DNA from: Chryseobacterium indologenes
Lineage (GTDB): Bacteria; Bacteroidota; Bacteroidia; Flavobacteriales; Weeksellaceae
Length of the DNA stretch: 64,000 bases
NCBI RefSeq assembly: GCF_002025665.1
Contig: NZ_CP018786.1
Span: 3,596,001 to 3,660,000, forward strand
Direction of reading: 5' to 3'
Position numbers and translations under genes: made by a program. The notes beneath the pieces were generated by a model. It saw nothing but the letters and a program-made list of their open reading frames with translations, searched no databases and was not told the origin of the DNA. Shown one piece after another: positions 9,781-16,803 of this stretch. Every line of letters begins with the position of its first letter. The stretch's first letter is position 1.

Positions 9781-10245
9781 ATGAAAATTAATAAAAAAAT
9801 ATTTTTCGTTACAAGTTTTTTAATATTGAATCTTGTTTCGTGTCAGACTAAAAAAATAATTACTTATGCTAAATATGAAAATTTAGATACAGAAAAAAAG
9901 AAAGAAGTTGACAAAAGCCTCAAAGATATATTAGAGTATTTAGCAAAAAAAGAGAATGAGATTGTCTTATTATTTCAGTATAATTGTTTTTATAATAAAA
10001 AATTAGAAATTAATAATAAATATAGTTTGGATTTTCCTAAGGATTCAAATAATGATCATTATGGTCAAAAATTTAAATTGGTTAAAAAAGAAGAAGGAGC
10101 TATCAAAATAAAAGTATCTGATGGCAAAGAATTTTTAATCAATCAAAAAAAAGGGTTTGATTATATAGGTGTTTGTTACTATGAAAAAGAAGATAAACTA
10201 TATGTAGAATACTTTGATTATCCTCGAATTTTAGCTATTGAGTAA
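9781..10245 (+). CDS. Lipoprotein, probable immunity to the metallopeptidase tip
   Basis: 154 residues. The N-terminus is a lipoprotein signal with lipobox LVSC (cysteine at residue 21), then a Lys-rich linker. The body is predicted soluble and periplasmic. The ATG follows the stop of the toxin cassette after one base, so the two are a unit. The family is not recognised, and the immunity role is inferred from order and location. Confidence 0.6.
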   Translation: MKINKKIFFVTSFLILNLVSCQTKKIITYAKYENLDTEKKKEVDKSLKDILEYLAKKENEIVLLFQYNCFYNKKLEINNKYSLDFPKDSNNDHYGQKFKLVKKEEGAIKIKVSDGKEFLINQKKGFDYIGVCYYEKEDKLYVEYFDYPRILAIE

Positions 10246-10484
10246 TTATAATTTTTCTGAAAACAGGGTTGTTAACGGTAAGGGAATTGGAAGGTTTAGA
10301 ATCTATGAAAATAAATAAAACTACTGAAAATTTAGTTATTGTTAACCAAGGTTGGATAAGAGCATAGCATATGTAGAGAGAAAAATATCTTTACTTGAAA
10401 TTATTTTTATTTTAATAAATCTAATATTAACTGGTTTAGTCTCATATTTATCATTAGTTTTTATACAATTGGATGTGAGGTAAA
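10246..10484 (+). pseudogene. Decayed RHS cassette remnant
   Basis: Right after the lipoprotein stop, the bases encode NFSENRVV, a piece of the RHS core. One frame change later they encode RELEGLESMKINKTTENL and end at a TAG near 10367. Another frame shift would continue into a hydrophobic segment (LLEIIFILINLILTGLVSYL) that stops near 10484. This looks like an old toxin tip and perhaps a membrane immunity gene ruined by indels. Confidence 0.6.
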
Positions 10485-10554
10485 TGGGAAAGAAAAAATA
10501 TTAATATTACCAGCTACGCAAAGTCGGTAATGATTAAAACATGTTGGTAATAAA

Positions 10555-10585
10555 TTAGAGTATTGAAAATCAATACTCTAATTTT
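10555..10585 (+). terminator. Perfect 11-bp hairpin terminator
   Basis: TTAGAGTATTG pairs with CAATACTCTAA around an AAAAT loop, followed by TTTTAAAA. It closes the decayed cassette and insulates the next one. Confidence 0.75.
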
Positions 10586-10717
10586 AAAATATGCATAGAA
10601 ATTTGAATTTGAAATGATATCATAGATAGCTGGCACAAAAGAAAAGAGAAAATAGGCTGTCTAAAATATTGAAAATCATATCATATGTTTCACATGTGTT
10701 GGTAAATAATAACTTAG

Positions 10718-11686
10718 GTAGGAAACATCAGATTAGCGTATTACAAAGATGCTTCCGGAGTTCTGAAAGTAGACAGGACTACTCATTTTTATCCGTTTGG
10801 GTTAGAGTTTGGAGGACAGCTTGAGACCGTCAGCACAATAAACCCATCATATAGATACTCTACCCAGGGGCAGGAAAACCAGATTGATACTAAGTGGAGC
10901 TCTTACCGATGGAGAAACTATGATACCGGGATGGCAAGGTTCTTCAATGTAGATCCGTTGGCGGAAAAGTATAATACATGGTCTCCTTATGCTTTTAGTG
11001 GAAACAGAGTCGTTGACGCAAGAGAGCTGGAAGGTTTAGAGCCCCACGTATTATTTAATACAAGAGAGAATGCAGCAGCAAATTTTGGACAGCAATATAA
11101 CGGAAAGTCGATATTAGATAAACGTGAAATAGGAGCATTAATTTATTTTAAATATGTGGATGGCAAAAAATATTATGCTTATAATAATCCTACAACAGGT
11201 GAAGCTCATGGTATTCCACAAGGTCTAAATATGAAACTACCAAAAGGTGCAGCAGCTTCCGCTTATATTCATGCTCATGGTAATGAAGATAAAGAATATG
11301 ATGATGAAAACTTTTCAGGAGATCCAAGTGGTGGCGGAGATAAAGGGGTTGCAAGCAGCCTTGGATTAGATGCGTTTCTTGTAACTCCTGGAGGTCAATT
11401 AAAATATTATGATTTAAGTTCTAATACAGAAAAAACATTAAGAACAAATATGCCAAGCGATCCTGCTTCACCAGAAAGAAAGAATAAAATTAATCCTATA
11501 GAAAGCCCCAGACCTTCTTTAGGAGATTATAGGGCTAAACCTAAACCTTTTCCTAATTTGGTCCCTGCTTCTGATTATCTTCCCAAGCCTGTTTTAGATG
11601 ACGGTTTGAAATCAATAGAAGCTATGCGGCAAAATCGAGAACAGACGCCATTGATAGATAGAAAACAATTACCACGTCACCAATAA
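10718..11686 (+). CDS. Orphan RHS C-terminal cassette 3, DUF4329-like tip
   Basis: Open from 10718, directly after an in-frame TAG; the first ATG is at 10931. The core (GNIRLAYYKDASG to ARELEGLEP) includes the 146-bp segment identical to the intact RHS gene. The tip has the layout of DUF4329: a helical start, ASAYIHAHGN with a His-x-His pair, FSGDPSGGGDKG, then AFLVTPGGQLKYYD. DUF4329 tips are common on RHS proteins; the pattern recalls JAB-like or other metal-dependent hydrolases, but the activity is uncertain. A Pro-rich tail ends the protein. It has no signal peptide, so it is probably a silent donor cassette. Confidence 0.7.
   Translation, partial: VGNIRLAYYKDASGVLKVDRTTHFYPFGLEFGGQLETVSTINPSYRYSTQGQENQIDTKWSSYRWRNYDTGMARFFNVDPLAEKYNTWSPYAFSGNRVVDARELEGLEPHVLFNTRENAAANFGQQYNGKSILDKREIGALIYFKYVDGKKYYAYNNPTTGEAHGIPQGLNMKLPKGAAASAYIHAHGNEDKEYDDENFSGDPSGGGDKGVASSLGLDAFLVTPGGQLKYYDLSSNTEKTLRTNMPSDPASPERKNKINPIESPRPSLGDYRAKPKPFPNLVPASDYLPKPVLDDGLKSIEAMRQNREQTPLIDRKQLPRHQ
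10772..10917 (+). repeat. 146-bp perfect direct repeat, copy 2
   Basis: Identical by reading to 5977-6122 in the intact RHS gene. Identity breaks at GAGAAAC here versus GAGAAAT there, after which the copies differ (DTGMARFF versus DAAMGRFF). Confidence 0.9.
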
Positions 11687-11696
11687 ATAATTTAAA

Positions 11697-11999
11697 ATGA
11701 AATATTATACTTTTATATTGCTACTTTCCCTTTGTTCTTGTGAACAGAGAATATCTAACAAAAGTGAAAATAACATTACTGATAAAGAGATTGCAATTTC
11801 TGCAGCTGAAGAAAAATGGAAAGAGATTTATGGAACATCAGCAATAAATAAACAAAAACCATTCGTTGCAGAAAGGAAGAACGATAGTATTTGGACTGTG
11901 CATGGAAATTTCCCCAGACCACCGGTAATAGGCGGTGTTGCTTATGCAGAAGTTAATATAAAAACAAAAGAAGTGGTTAAATATACCCACGGAGAATAA
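11697..11999 (+). CDS. NTF2-fold immunity lipoprotein (Imm-NTF2-2-like)
   Basis: 100 residues with a short lipoprotein signal (lipobox LCSC). The body has the order typical of NTF2-fold immunity proteins: an Ala/Glu helix ending in EKWKEIYG, then KPFVAERKNDSIWTVHG, then GGVAYAEVNIKTKEVV. It starts 10 bases after the DUF4329-like cassette and is the likely cognate antidote, placed in the periplasm by its lipid anchor. Family assignment rests on motif recall, not a search. Confidence 0.7.
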   Translation: MKYYTFILLLSLCSCEQRISNKSENNITDKEIAISAAEEKWKEIYGTSAINKQKPFVAERKNDSIWTVHGNFPRPPVIGGVAYAEVNIKTKEVVKYTHGE

Positions 12000-12094
12000 A
12001 ATTAATAATCTTTGGGATTTAAAAAGAGACACTTAGAGTAAAAAATAAGTTTGAAATATTGAAGCTTATAGCAGGTCTTTTCGTAAATAAAAAT

Positions 12095-12730
12095 ATGATA
12101 ACATACAAAGGGATTCAAATAAATTTAGCAGATAATCTTTACGTGGAAACAAAAGGATTAGATTCTTATATATCTAAAGAAATCAGAGTGATCATTGGTG
12201 AGCATCAACCTGAAGACTATGTAGATATTATTAAATACATGATCAATTATATTGTAGATAGTAAACCAATTATTTCTGAAAACCAAAATATTAGCTATTA
12301 TTCATGGCTTTTACAATTTAGCCTGGATGAAGATAATTGTTATGATCTATATGAGGCAAACTCTGATGGAAGTGACTTTAATAAAGGCTGTGATACGGCA
12401 ATTTCGGTTGTTAGAGAACAAAGTGAAGTATGTTGCCAACAAAATCTTATTCCTCTTTTTCCAAACTTCAATCAATCAGTTGTTATTTCAGATGGAGTTT
12501 ACGAAGGAAAGGATATTGAAGGAATCAGATATGATTCGCCTCAGGACGAAAGTGGTTGGTATTTTATCACAGACGACTATAATGACGATATTAAATCATT
12601 GAAAATGGTTCATTTTTATCATGTTGCTTTTGCTCGTCCTGATATTTTAAAATATCTGGCAATACCTTTCGGATACAGATTTATCATGAAAAACGGAAAT
12701 ATTGAAATACATAAGGATGAAGAAGAATAA
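12095..12730 (+). CDS. Imm33-like/DUF2185-type protein, candidate immunity
   Basis: 211 residues from the ATG at 12095 (a TTG at 12059 is also in frame). The C-terminal part has the DUF2185/Imm33 look: GIRYDSPQDESGWYFIT, then a segment on position in a hierarchy (LKMVHFYHVA), then FGYRFIMKNG. No signal peptide is visible, so it is cytoplasmic. It has no toxin cassette directly in front and may be an orphan immunity gene retained after its toxin was lost. The family call is moderate. Confidence 0.55.
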   Translation: MITYKGIQINLADNLYVETKGLDSYISKEIRVIIGEHQPEDYVDIIKYMINYIVDSKPIISENQNISYYSWLLQFSLDEDNCYDLYEANSDGSDFNKGCDTAISVVREQSEVCCQQNLIPLFPNFNQSVVISDGVYEGKDIEGIRYDSPQDESGWYFITDDYNDDIKSLKMVHFYHVAFARPDILKYLAIPFGYRFIMKNGNIEIHKDEEE

Positions 12731-12736
12731 TCCTCG

Positions 12737-12800
12737 GGCATGTTTCAAAAAAATTGGTTTCCATTACTAATAGGCATTGACAGAGAAAATTATAATAATT
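12737..12800 (+). repeat. Recurring cassette 3' flank, copy 3 (end of RHS array)
   Basis: It starts GGCATGTTTCAAAAAAATTG and runs to AATTATAATAATT, matching 8787-8850 at most positions. It follows the last candidate immunity gene. The related hairpin occurs only 170 bases later (12970-12997, degenerate), separated by the palindromic element at 12858-12939. Confidence 0.65.
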
Positions 12801-12857
12801 GACTTATCCTTTTAATTAATACTCAAGATTAGTAATTAACAAAGGTTTGTTATTGAG

Positions 12858-12939
12858 AGCCCTTCGAAAGGCTGAGGGTGACAGGTCGCATACCAGCCGA
12901 AATTTTTAAGCGTTGTCAGGCTAAGCCTGTCGAAACTGT
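12858..12939. repeat. REP-like palindromic element
   Basis: Two small palindromes, CCTTCGAAAGG and CAGGCTAAGCCTG, flank a GC-richer core with GGGTGACAGG and TTGTCAGG. Its composition differs from the AT-rich surroundings. This type of intergenic palindrome is often dispersed in bacterial genomes. It appears to have split the cassette 3' flank from its hairpin. The rest of the 12731-13052 gap contains the flank repeat and a shared terminator, with no gene visible. Confidence 0.5.
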
Positions 12940-13023
12940 TATTACTGAAAGAGATAGGCTAACATTAAAAAAACAGTAATTTATGGGTTGTCTGTTTTAT
13001 TTTCGCCAAATTTCCTATAAATA

Positions 13024-13053
13024 AAAAAAACCTTCAGAAATGAAGGTCTTTTT
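13024..13053. terminator. Bidirectional terminator
   Basis: ACCTTCA-GAAA-TGAAGGT is flanked by A8 on the left and T6 on the right. It can end the SRPBCC gene (minus) and anything arriving from the RHS locus. Confidence 0.85.
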
Positions 13054-13442
13054 TATTTATAAGCTTCGATTTTATCAGTAAGCGTATTGATAAAGTTCTG
13101 TAAAGGCTTTTCTACCATCATTTTGATGAATGGATTGAATTTTCCTTCAAATAGCATCTGAACTTCAGTCTGGTTTTCACTGATTGGGTTCAATGTAGCA
13201 GTTAATGAGAAGTCTAAGCTTGAACTTGCAGATCTTAAAATAGCTTTCTGATCGTCTACTTCATCAATTTTTAATGCGATTTCAGGCATACCCTGTAATC
13301 CAAATTTAAATCCGTTATCTCTTGTTTCAAATTTCTGAAGACCATCCGGCATAAAATCTTTATAATTTTCAGGTGATTTCAGCAACTCGGTAAGTTCTTT
13401 GGATGATTTATTGACAATAATCTTTCGTCCTTCTAAATTCAT
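13053..13442 (-). CDS. SRPBCC-family protein (host gene flanking the prophage)
   Basis: 129 residues resembling START/polyketide-cyclase-like SRPBCC proteins: an N-terminal beta strand (EGRKIIVNKS), helix ELTELLKSPENYKDFMP, central strands, and a C-terminal amphipathic helix (PLQNFINTLTDKIEAYK). Such proteins bind hydrophobic ligands in the cytoplasm; the ligand is unknown here. It ends at the shared terminator. It looks like the chromosomal neighbour of the prophage left end. Confidence 0.75.
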   Translation of the reverse strand: MNLEGRKIIVNKSSKELTELLKSPENYKDFMPDGLQKFETRDNGFKFGLQGMPEIALKIDEVDDQKAILRSASSSLDFSLTATLNPISENQTEVQMLFEGKFNPFIKMMVEKPLQNFINTLTDKIEAYK

Positions 13443-13500
13443 TTTTTATTTTTGTATTTAAATTCTTAACTATTACAAATGTATAAAGTTTTTGCGTACC

Positions 13501-13568
13501 TTTACTATTAACTGATAATCAATACTTTATTTACTACATAATTTTTTGATAGTAAAAAATAGTAAAAA
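13501..13568. other. Repeats upstream of integrase, possible recombinase arm sites
   Basis: A 10-bp tandem direct repeat (ATAGTAAAAA at 13549 and 13559) and an inverted copy of its core (TTTACTATT at 13501-13509) lie between the host gene and the integrase. Such repeats can be arm-type binding sites near attL. This is inference; no att core was identified. Confidence 0.35.
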
Positions 13569-13586
13569 CCCAAAATATACATTTAC

Positions 13587-14729
13587 ATGAAAAATTTCGA
13601 AGTACGGGTATTTTCATCTAAAAATCTTGATGAAAAATGGTACGTCTACATTTACCACAATAGCAAAATTATAAAAAAAATCTACAAAGGCATCAATTCT
13701 GAAAGATCTTTTGAGGAAAGAATGATAAAAGCTGAAACGCTTAAAAGAATTATTGAGAAAGATATTAATGAAGGATGGAATCCGCAGGCTAAAAATAAAG
13801 TAAAAAAATTGTCTATTTTTGACGCTTTAGATTTCGCATTAGATAAAAAAAAATCCTCATTGAGTACTGGATCATATGGCGAATACAAAACTGCAGTATC
13901 GTTCTTTAAGAAATATGGCGAAAAAGAAGGATTTGGGAAAATTTCAATTGATAATTGTGAGAGGTATCATATAAAATCGGTATTAAATTTGGCGAGACAT
14001 GATCGAAAATGGTCTGCACGAAACTATAATAAAACATTAGCAAGGTATAGCGCTTTGTTTTCTGAATTGATCGAATGGGATATTATAAACTCAAATCCGG
14101 CTAAAGATATAAGGCCAATTAAAGAAAGCGATACAGGAGGCTATGAAATAATGTCAGATGAAGACCATAAGGCTGTATTTGTCTACTTAAAACAATATAA
14201 CTTTAATTATTATATTTTCTGTTCTGTTGTTTACTATATGGGGATTAGACCAGGAGAATTAATCAGATTAAAGTGCAAAGAGGTTGATATAAATAACGGT
14301 ATTATAAGAATAACCTCAGAAAATTCAAAAACGAATAAAGTTAGGATAGTTCCAATGATAGGCACTGTTAAAGAACTACTTTCTACTTTTGATTTATCTA
14401 ATGGGAATAATTTCCTTTTTGGATCTAATTCAGAAAACAAGATATATAAATTATCTGATAAAGTTTTCTGTCCTGGTGCTTATCACCTTAGACGTGCTTA
14501 CCCTACAAAAATTTGGCAATACGAAGTAATAAATAAGTTAGGGCTAAAAAATAAACTATATTCTTTAAAGCATAAAGGGGCAAATGATAAATTAAGATCT
14601 GGACTTGATCTAAAAACCGTAAGCACAATTTTTGGTCATACTTCAACAAAGGTCACTGAAATATATGCCAACCACATTAATTCTATTCGTTTCGAGGAAG
14701 CAAGTAAAATCAAACTTGAAGAATATTAA
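13587..14729 (+). CDS. int: Phage tyrosine recombinase (integrase)
   Basis: 380 residues. An N-terminal arm-binding region is followed by a SAM-like core-binding domain (about 75-180) and the catalytic domain. Visible active-site residues are R221 in GIRPGEL, a Lys near 249-251 (NSKTNKVRIVP), box II KHKGAND around 328-334, H351 in GHTS and the nucleophile Y360 (TEIYANH). The usual HxxR of box II is changed to a Lys-containing form, as in many Bacteroidota phage integrases. It would catalyse integration and excision of the prophage. It lies at the left prophage end and reads inward, closed by a strong hairpin. Confidence 0.92.
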   Translation: MKNFEVRVFSSKNLDEKWYVYIYHNSKIIKKIYKGINSERSFEERMIKAETLKRIIEKDINEGWNPQAKNKVKKLSIFDALDFALDKKKSSLSTGSYGEYKTAVSFFKKYGEKEGFGKISIDNCERYHIKSVLNLARHDRKWSARNYNKTLARYSALFSELIEWDIINSNPAKDIRPIKESDTGGYEIMSDEDHKAVFVYLKQYNFNYYIFCSVVYYMGIRPGELIRLKCKEVDINNGIIRITSENSKTNKVRIVPMIGTVKELLSTFDLSNGNNFLFGSNSENKIYKLSDKVFCPGAYHLRRAYPTKIWQYEVINKLGLKNKLYSLKHKGANDKLRSGLDLKTVSTIFGHTSTKVTEIYANHINSIRFEEASKIKLEEY

Positions 14730-14733
14730 AATT

Positions 14734-14764
14734 AAGGCGTAGCTAAAAAGTTACGCCTTTTTAT
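14734..14764. terminator. Terminator after integrase
   Basis: AAGGCGTA pairs with TACGCCTT, followed by TTTTATTTT. The other arm is preceded by A-rich sequence, so it may also serve the minus-strand gene that ends at 14761. Confidence 0.85.
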
Positions 14765-15084
14765 TTTGGAATTCTAGAATCTTTACGAATCCATTCCACA
14801 CCTATTATTGGATGATCTTTGGTTAGTATCAAATTTGGCTTAATGGGCTTTACTAATACTATTTGTGTTTCCTGCTTTTTTCCAACGGAAATACCCCTTA
14901 ATACAATTTCAAAAGTAACCTGTTCACCTATATTTAAAAATCCGGTTCTGAATGAAAGTTTATTATAGCAATACACATCCAGCTCCTGATCTTTTTCAAA
15001 TGACTTTATCCGGATGATTCTTTCTATGAAATCATCTTTTTCTGTTTCTTCGAAAATTTTTAAAACAACTCCAGAAATTTGCAT
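14761..15084 (-). CDS. Hypothetical protein, OB-fold-like (DUF3127-like start)
   Basis: 107 residues from the start chosen at 15084 (MQISGVVLKI). The beginning resembles the OB-fold protein DUF3127 encoded at 58708-58983 (MELQGTIKKI): a short strand, a charged stretch, a segment on 'vYcYNKL', then NIGEQVTFEI. A longer upstream start (15114) lacks support. A DNA- or nucleotide-binding role is possible but unproven. Confidence 0.55.
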   Translation of the reverse strand: MQISGVVLKIFEETEKDDFIERIIRIKSFEKDQELDVYCYNKLSFRTGFLNIGEQVTFEIVLRGISVGKKQETQIVLVKPIKPNLILTKDHPIIGVEWIRKDSRIPK

Positions 15085-15157
15085 AATTAAATTTACAATT
15101 TTCCGGCAAAGCAAAACCCTTTATACGACAGAACTTGACGCATTAAAAAGTTATCCA

Positions 15158-15180
15158 CAAAAAAACCTCCCGAAGGAGGC
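15158..15180 (-). terminator. Minus-strand hairpin with T-run
   Basis: On the minus strand CCTCC-TTCG-GGAGG is followed by seven or eight T. It lies upstream of 14761-15084 and ends transcription from 15276-15578. Confidence 0.75.
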
Positions 15181-15222
15181 AAACATAAATTAAGTAGAAC
15201 TGAATGTTCAATTTTGTAAATA

Positions 15223-15246
15223 TAAAAAATCCCCGGGAAACCGAGG
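15223..15246 (-). terminator. Second minus-strand hairpin terminator
   Basis: On the minus strand CCTCGG-TTTC-CCGGGG is followed by ATTTTTTATA. Two terminators in tandem (with 15158-15180) separate 15276-15578 from the next gene. Confidence 0.7.
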
Positions 15247-15275
15247 ATAAAAACTAATAACCATGAAAACTCAAA

Positions 15276-15578
15276 TTAATGAGTTGTATTTTGTAAAACC
15301 TTGCAAAGAAAGTCATATTCAACAGCATCCGTGGTCAATAAATTCATCTTTAATCTACTTGACTTCTCAATAACCACCTTCATTCCTTCCAGCAACTCAG
15401 TCATAGATTTATTGCTTTCTTTTATTTGCAGGAATGACTTTGTATCAATTATTGTATTTCCGCCTTTAGCAAGTTGCATTTTTTGGACAATACGAATTAT
15501 TTCATCCAAATCTTGTTCGAGCAAAGTAACATTATGCTCATTGCTCATATAATTAAATAATTCTTGATATTCTTCCAT
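15276..15578 (-). CDS. Hypothetical protein
   Basis: 100 residues, mostly helical and charged (LEQDLDEIIRIVQKMQ, later ELLEGMKVVIEKSSRLKM). No known family is recognised. It lies in the accessory minus-strand cluster between integrase and the lysis module and is followed by two terminators. Confidence 0.55.
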   Translation of the reverse strand: MEEYQELFNYMSNEHNVTLLEQDLDEIIRIVQKMQLAKGGNTIIDTKSFLQIKESNKSMTELLEGMKVVIEKSSRLKMNLLTTDAVEYDFLCKVLQNTTH

Positions 15579-15611
15579 CTTCTTATATTTTGTGGAGACT
15601 ACTCCGTGGGG

Positions 15612-15932
15612 TTAATTCATGCCTCTGCCAAAATAGCTGTCATGATTTTTAAAAAGGCGATTCTGAGCTCTAATATAGGTCGTGGATGTAATCTCACGCT
15701 TAACCTTAGTTTTCTCTGTTTTTTCAACAGGCGCTTTATTTTCTTTAATCTTATCAAGAAACTTAGATATTTTATGTCTATTAATTTCAAATAGCTTTTT
15801 ATACTTATAATATTGTTCTTCATGAATTAATCCTAACGCATCTTTCTTCGCAAGCATTAAACCAAATCCAACATGCTTAAACATCATTTCTGATAAGTGC
15901 TCTTTTTCTTTATATAATTGTTCCAGATCCAT
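15612..15932 (-). CDS. Hypothetical helical protein
   Basis: 106 residues with a helical, Lys/Glu-rich N-terminal half (LYKEKEHLSEMMFKH, YYKYKKLFEINRHKI) and a basic C-terminal tail (TYIRAQNRLFKNHDSYF). The ATG lies one base after the stop of a 33-residue membrane peptide, so the two are probably co-translated. Function is unknown. Confidence 0.55.
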   Translation of the reverse strand: MDLEQLYKEKEHLSEMMFKHVGFGLMLAKKDALGLIHEEQYYKYKKLFEINRHKISKFLDKIKENKAPVEKTEKTKVKREITSTTYIRAQNRLFKNHDSYFGRGMN

Positions 15933-15933
15933 G

Positions 15934-16035
15934 TTATGTAATTTTAGTTATTATATAAATAATTAAGATTGTAAAATATATCACGAATGCAACTTTTTCA
16001 ATTGGCCATTTTGACCGTCCATTTGTTCCAAGCAT
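15934..16035 (-). CDS. 33-residue single-TM peptide
   Basis: Starts MLGTNGRSKWPIEKV and continues into one membrane segment (about 16-30, AFVIYFTILIIYIIT). The TAA is separated by one base from the ATG of 15612-15932, which suggests translational coupling. No family is known. It could be a small membrane regulator or exclusion peptide; that is speculation. Confidence 0.45.
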   Translation of the reverse strand: MLGTNGRSKWPIEKVAFVIYFTILIIYIITKIT

Positions 16036-16076
16036 ACTCTATTCTTTTAGTCCTATAGCCTCTAAAGCGGAAGGGG

Positions 16077-16424
16077 TTAATGTTCTGTAAGTTTTATTCC
16101 ACTGTTAGAATAATAATGTACACCTTTCAATTTTTCATTTATAATATTTGTGATTTCCGAAAAATCAATTTCCATTATTTTATCATAAACAATATTAGTA
16201 TCATCACCCGTTTCGTCATAATATTGGCCATCTAGTTCATTAGCGATTAAATCCTTAATACTTTCCTCATCATGGCTAGGGCTACTGGATTCTTTAGTTA
16301 CTAGCATAGGGATTTTTGTAAAATCAATTTCGTCCGTGTGTAAATCGTTCGTGGCTTGAAATCTATCTCCGTTTTCATAGATAAATTTTTCATACCCTTC
16401 TTGTAATGCTTGTTCTTTTGTCAT
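16077..16424 (-). CDS. Hypothetical acidic protein
   Basis: 115 residues, very rich in Asp and Glu (HTDEIDFTKIP, EIDFSEITNIINEKL). It is transcribed divergently from the small regulator at 16522. Its putative -7 element (TACATTTG on the minus strand) overlaps a TGTACA operator, so it is likely controlled by the same switch. Function is unknown; the acidity could suit a DNA-mimic or anti-repressor role, which is speculative. Confidence 0.55.
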   Translation of the reverse strand: MTKEQALQEGYEKFIYENGDRFQATNDLHTDEIDFTKIPMLVTKESSSPSHDEESIKDLIANELDGQYYDETGDDTNIVYDKIMEIDFSEITNIINEKLKGVHYYSNSGIKLTEH

Positions 16425-16445
16425 GACTATTTGTTTATGTTTCTT

Positions 16446-16521
16446 TTACAAATGTACATAGTTTTATGTACATATACATATTTATATGTACTTATTTTGA
16501 AAAATATTTTACCTTTGCTTT
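16446..16521. promoter_or_regulatory. Divergent promoter with TGTACA operators (switch A)
   Basis: Three TGTAC-based sites lie at 16453 (TGTACA), 16467 (TGTACA) and 16487 (TGTACT). The plus-strand -7 element TACCTTTG (16510-16517) ends 5 bases before the ATG at 16522, so that transcript is probably leaderless. On the minus strand TACATTTG overlaps the first site and serves the gene ending at 16077. The same arrangement recurs at 54610-54675. Confidence 0.7.
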
Positions 16522-16734
16522 ATGACAGTGGAGGAATACCTTAAAACAAACAAAGCGGTTAACATTTCGGAGGTTGCAAAAATCATGTTCCCGAATAATA
16601 AAACGGCTGCTTTATATCTGACAAATAAGCTTAACAAAACAGCTGGACGAACGCTTACTAAGAAAGATTCAGTTGAAGCATTGAAAGCTCTTAAACAGCT
16701 TTATGGGGGTATAGAAGAATTAACTGTTGAATAA
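16522..16734 (+). CDS. Small DNA-binding-like regulator, paralogue of 54676-54888
   Basis: 70 residues (MTVEEYLKTNKAVNISEVAK). It is clearly paralogous to the protein at 54676-54888: both start MTVE-YLK, have an HTH-like helix pair (ISEVAKIMFPNNKTAALYLTNKL) and end in a KKDxVxAL helix followed by LTV. Both sit behind three TGTACA sites. Binding its own operators is the simplest model. The leaderless start is chosen because the -7 element ends 5 bases upstream. Confidence 0.7.
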   Translation: MTVEEYLKTNKAVNISEVAKIMFPNNKTAALYLTNKLNKTAGRTLTKKDSVEALKALKQLYGGIEELTVE

Positions 16735-16803
16735 ACCTAAATAAAAAACTATCAGGCTATTATGTGCTTTTTTGTATATTCGCAAAAAACTAAAATAGTA
16801 ATC

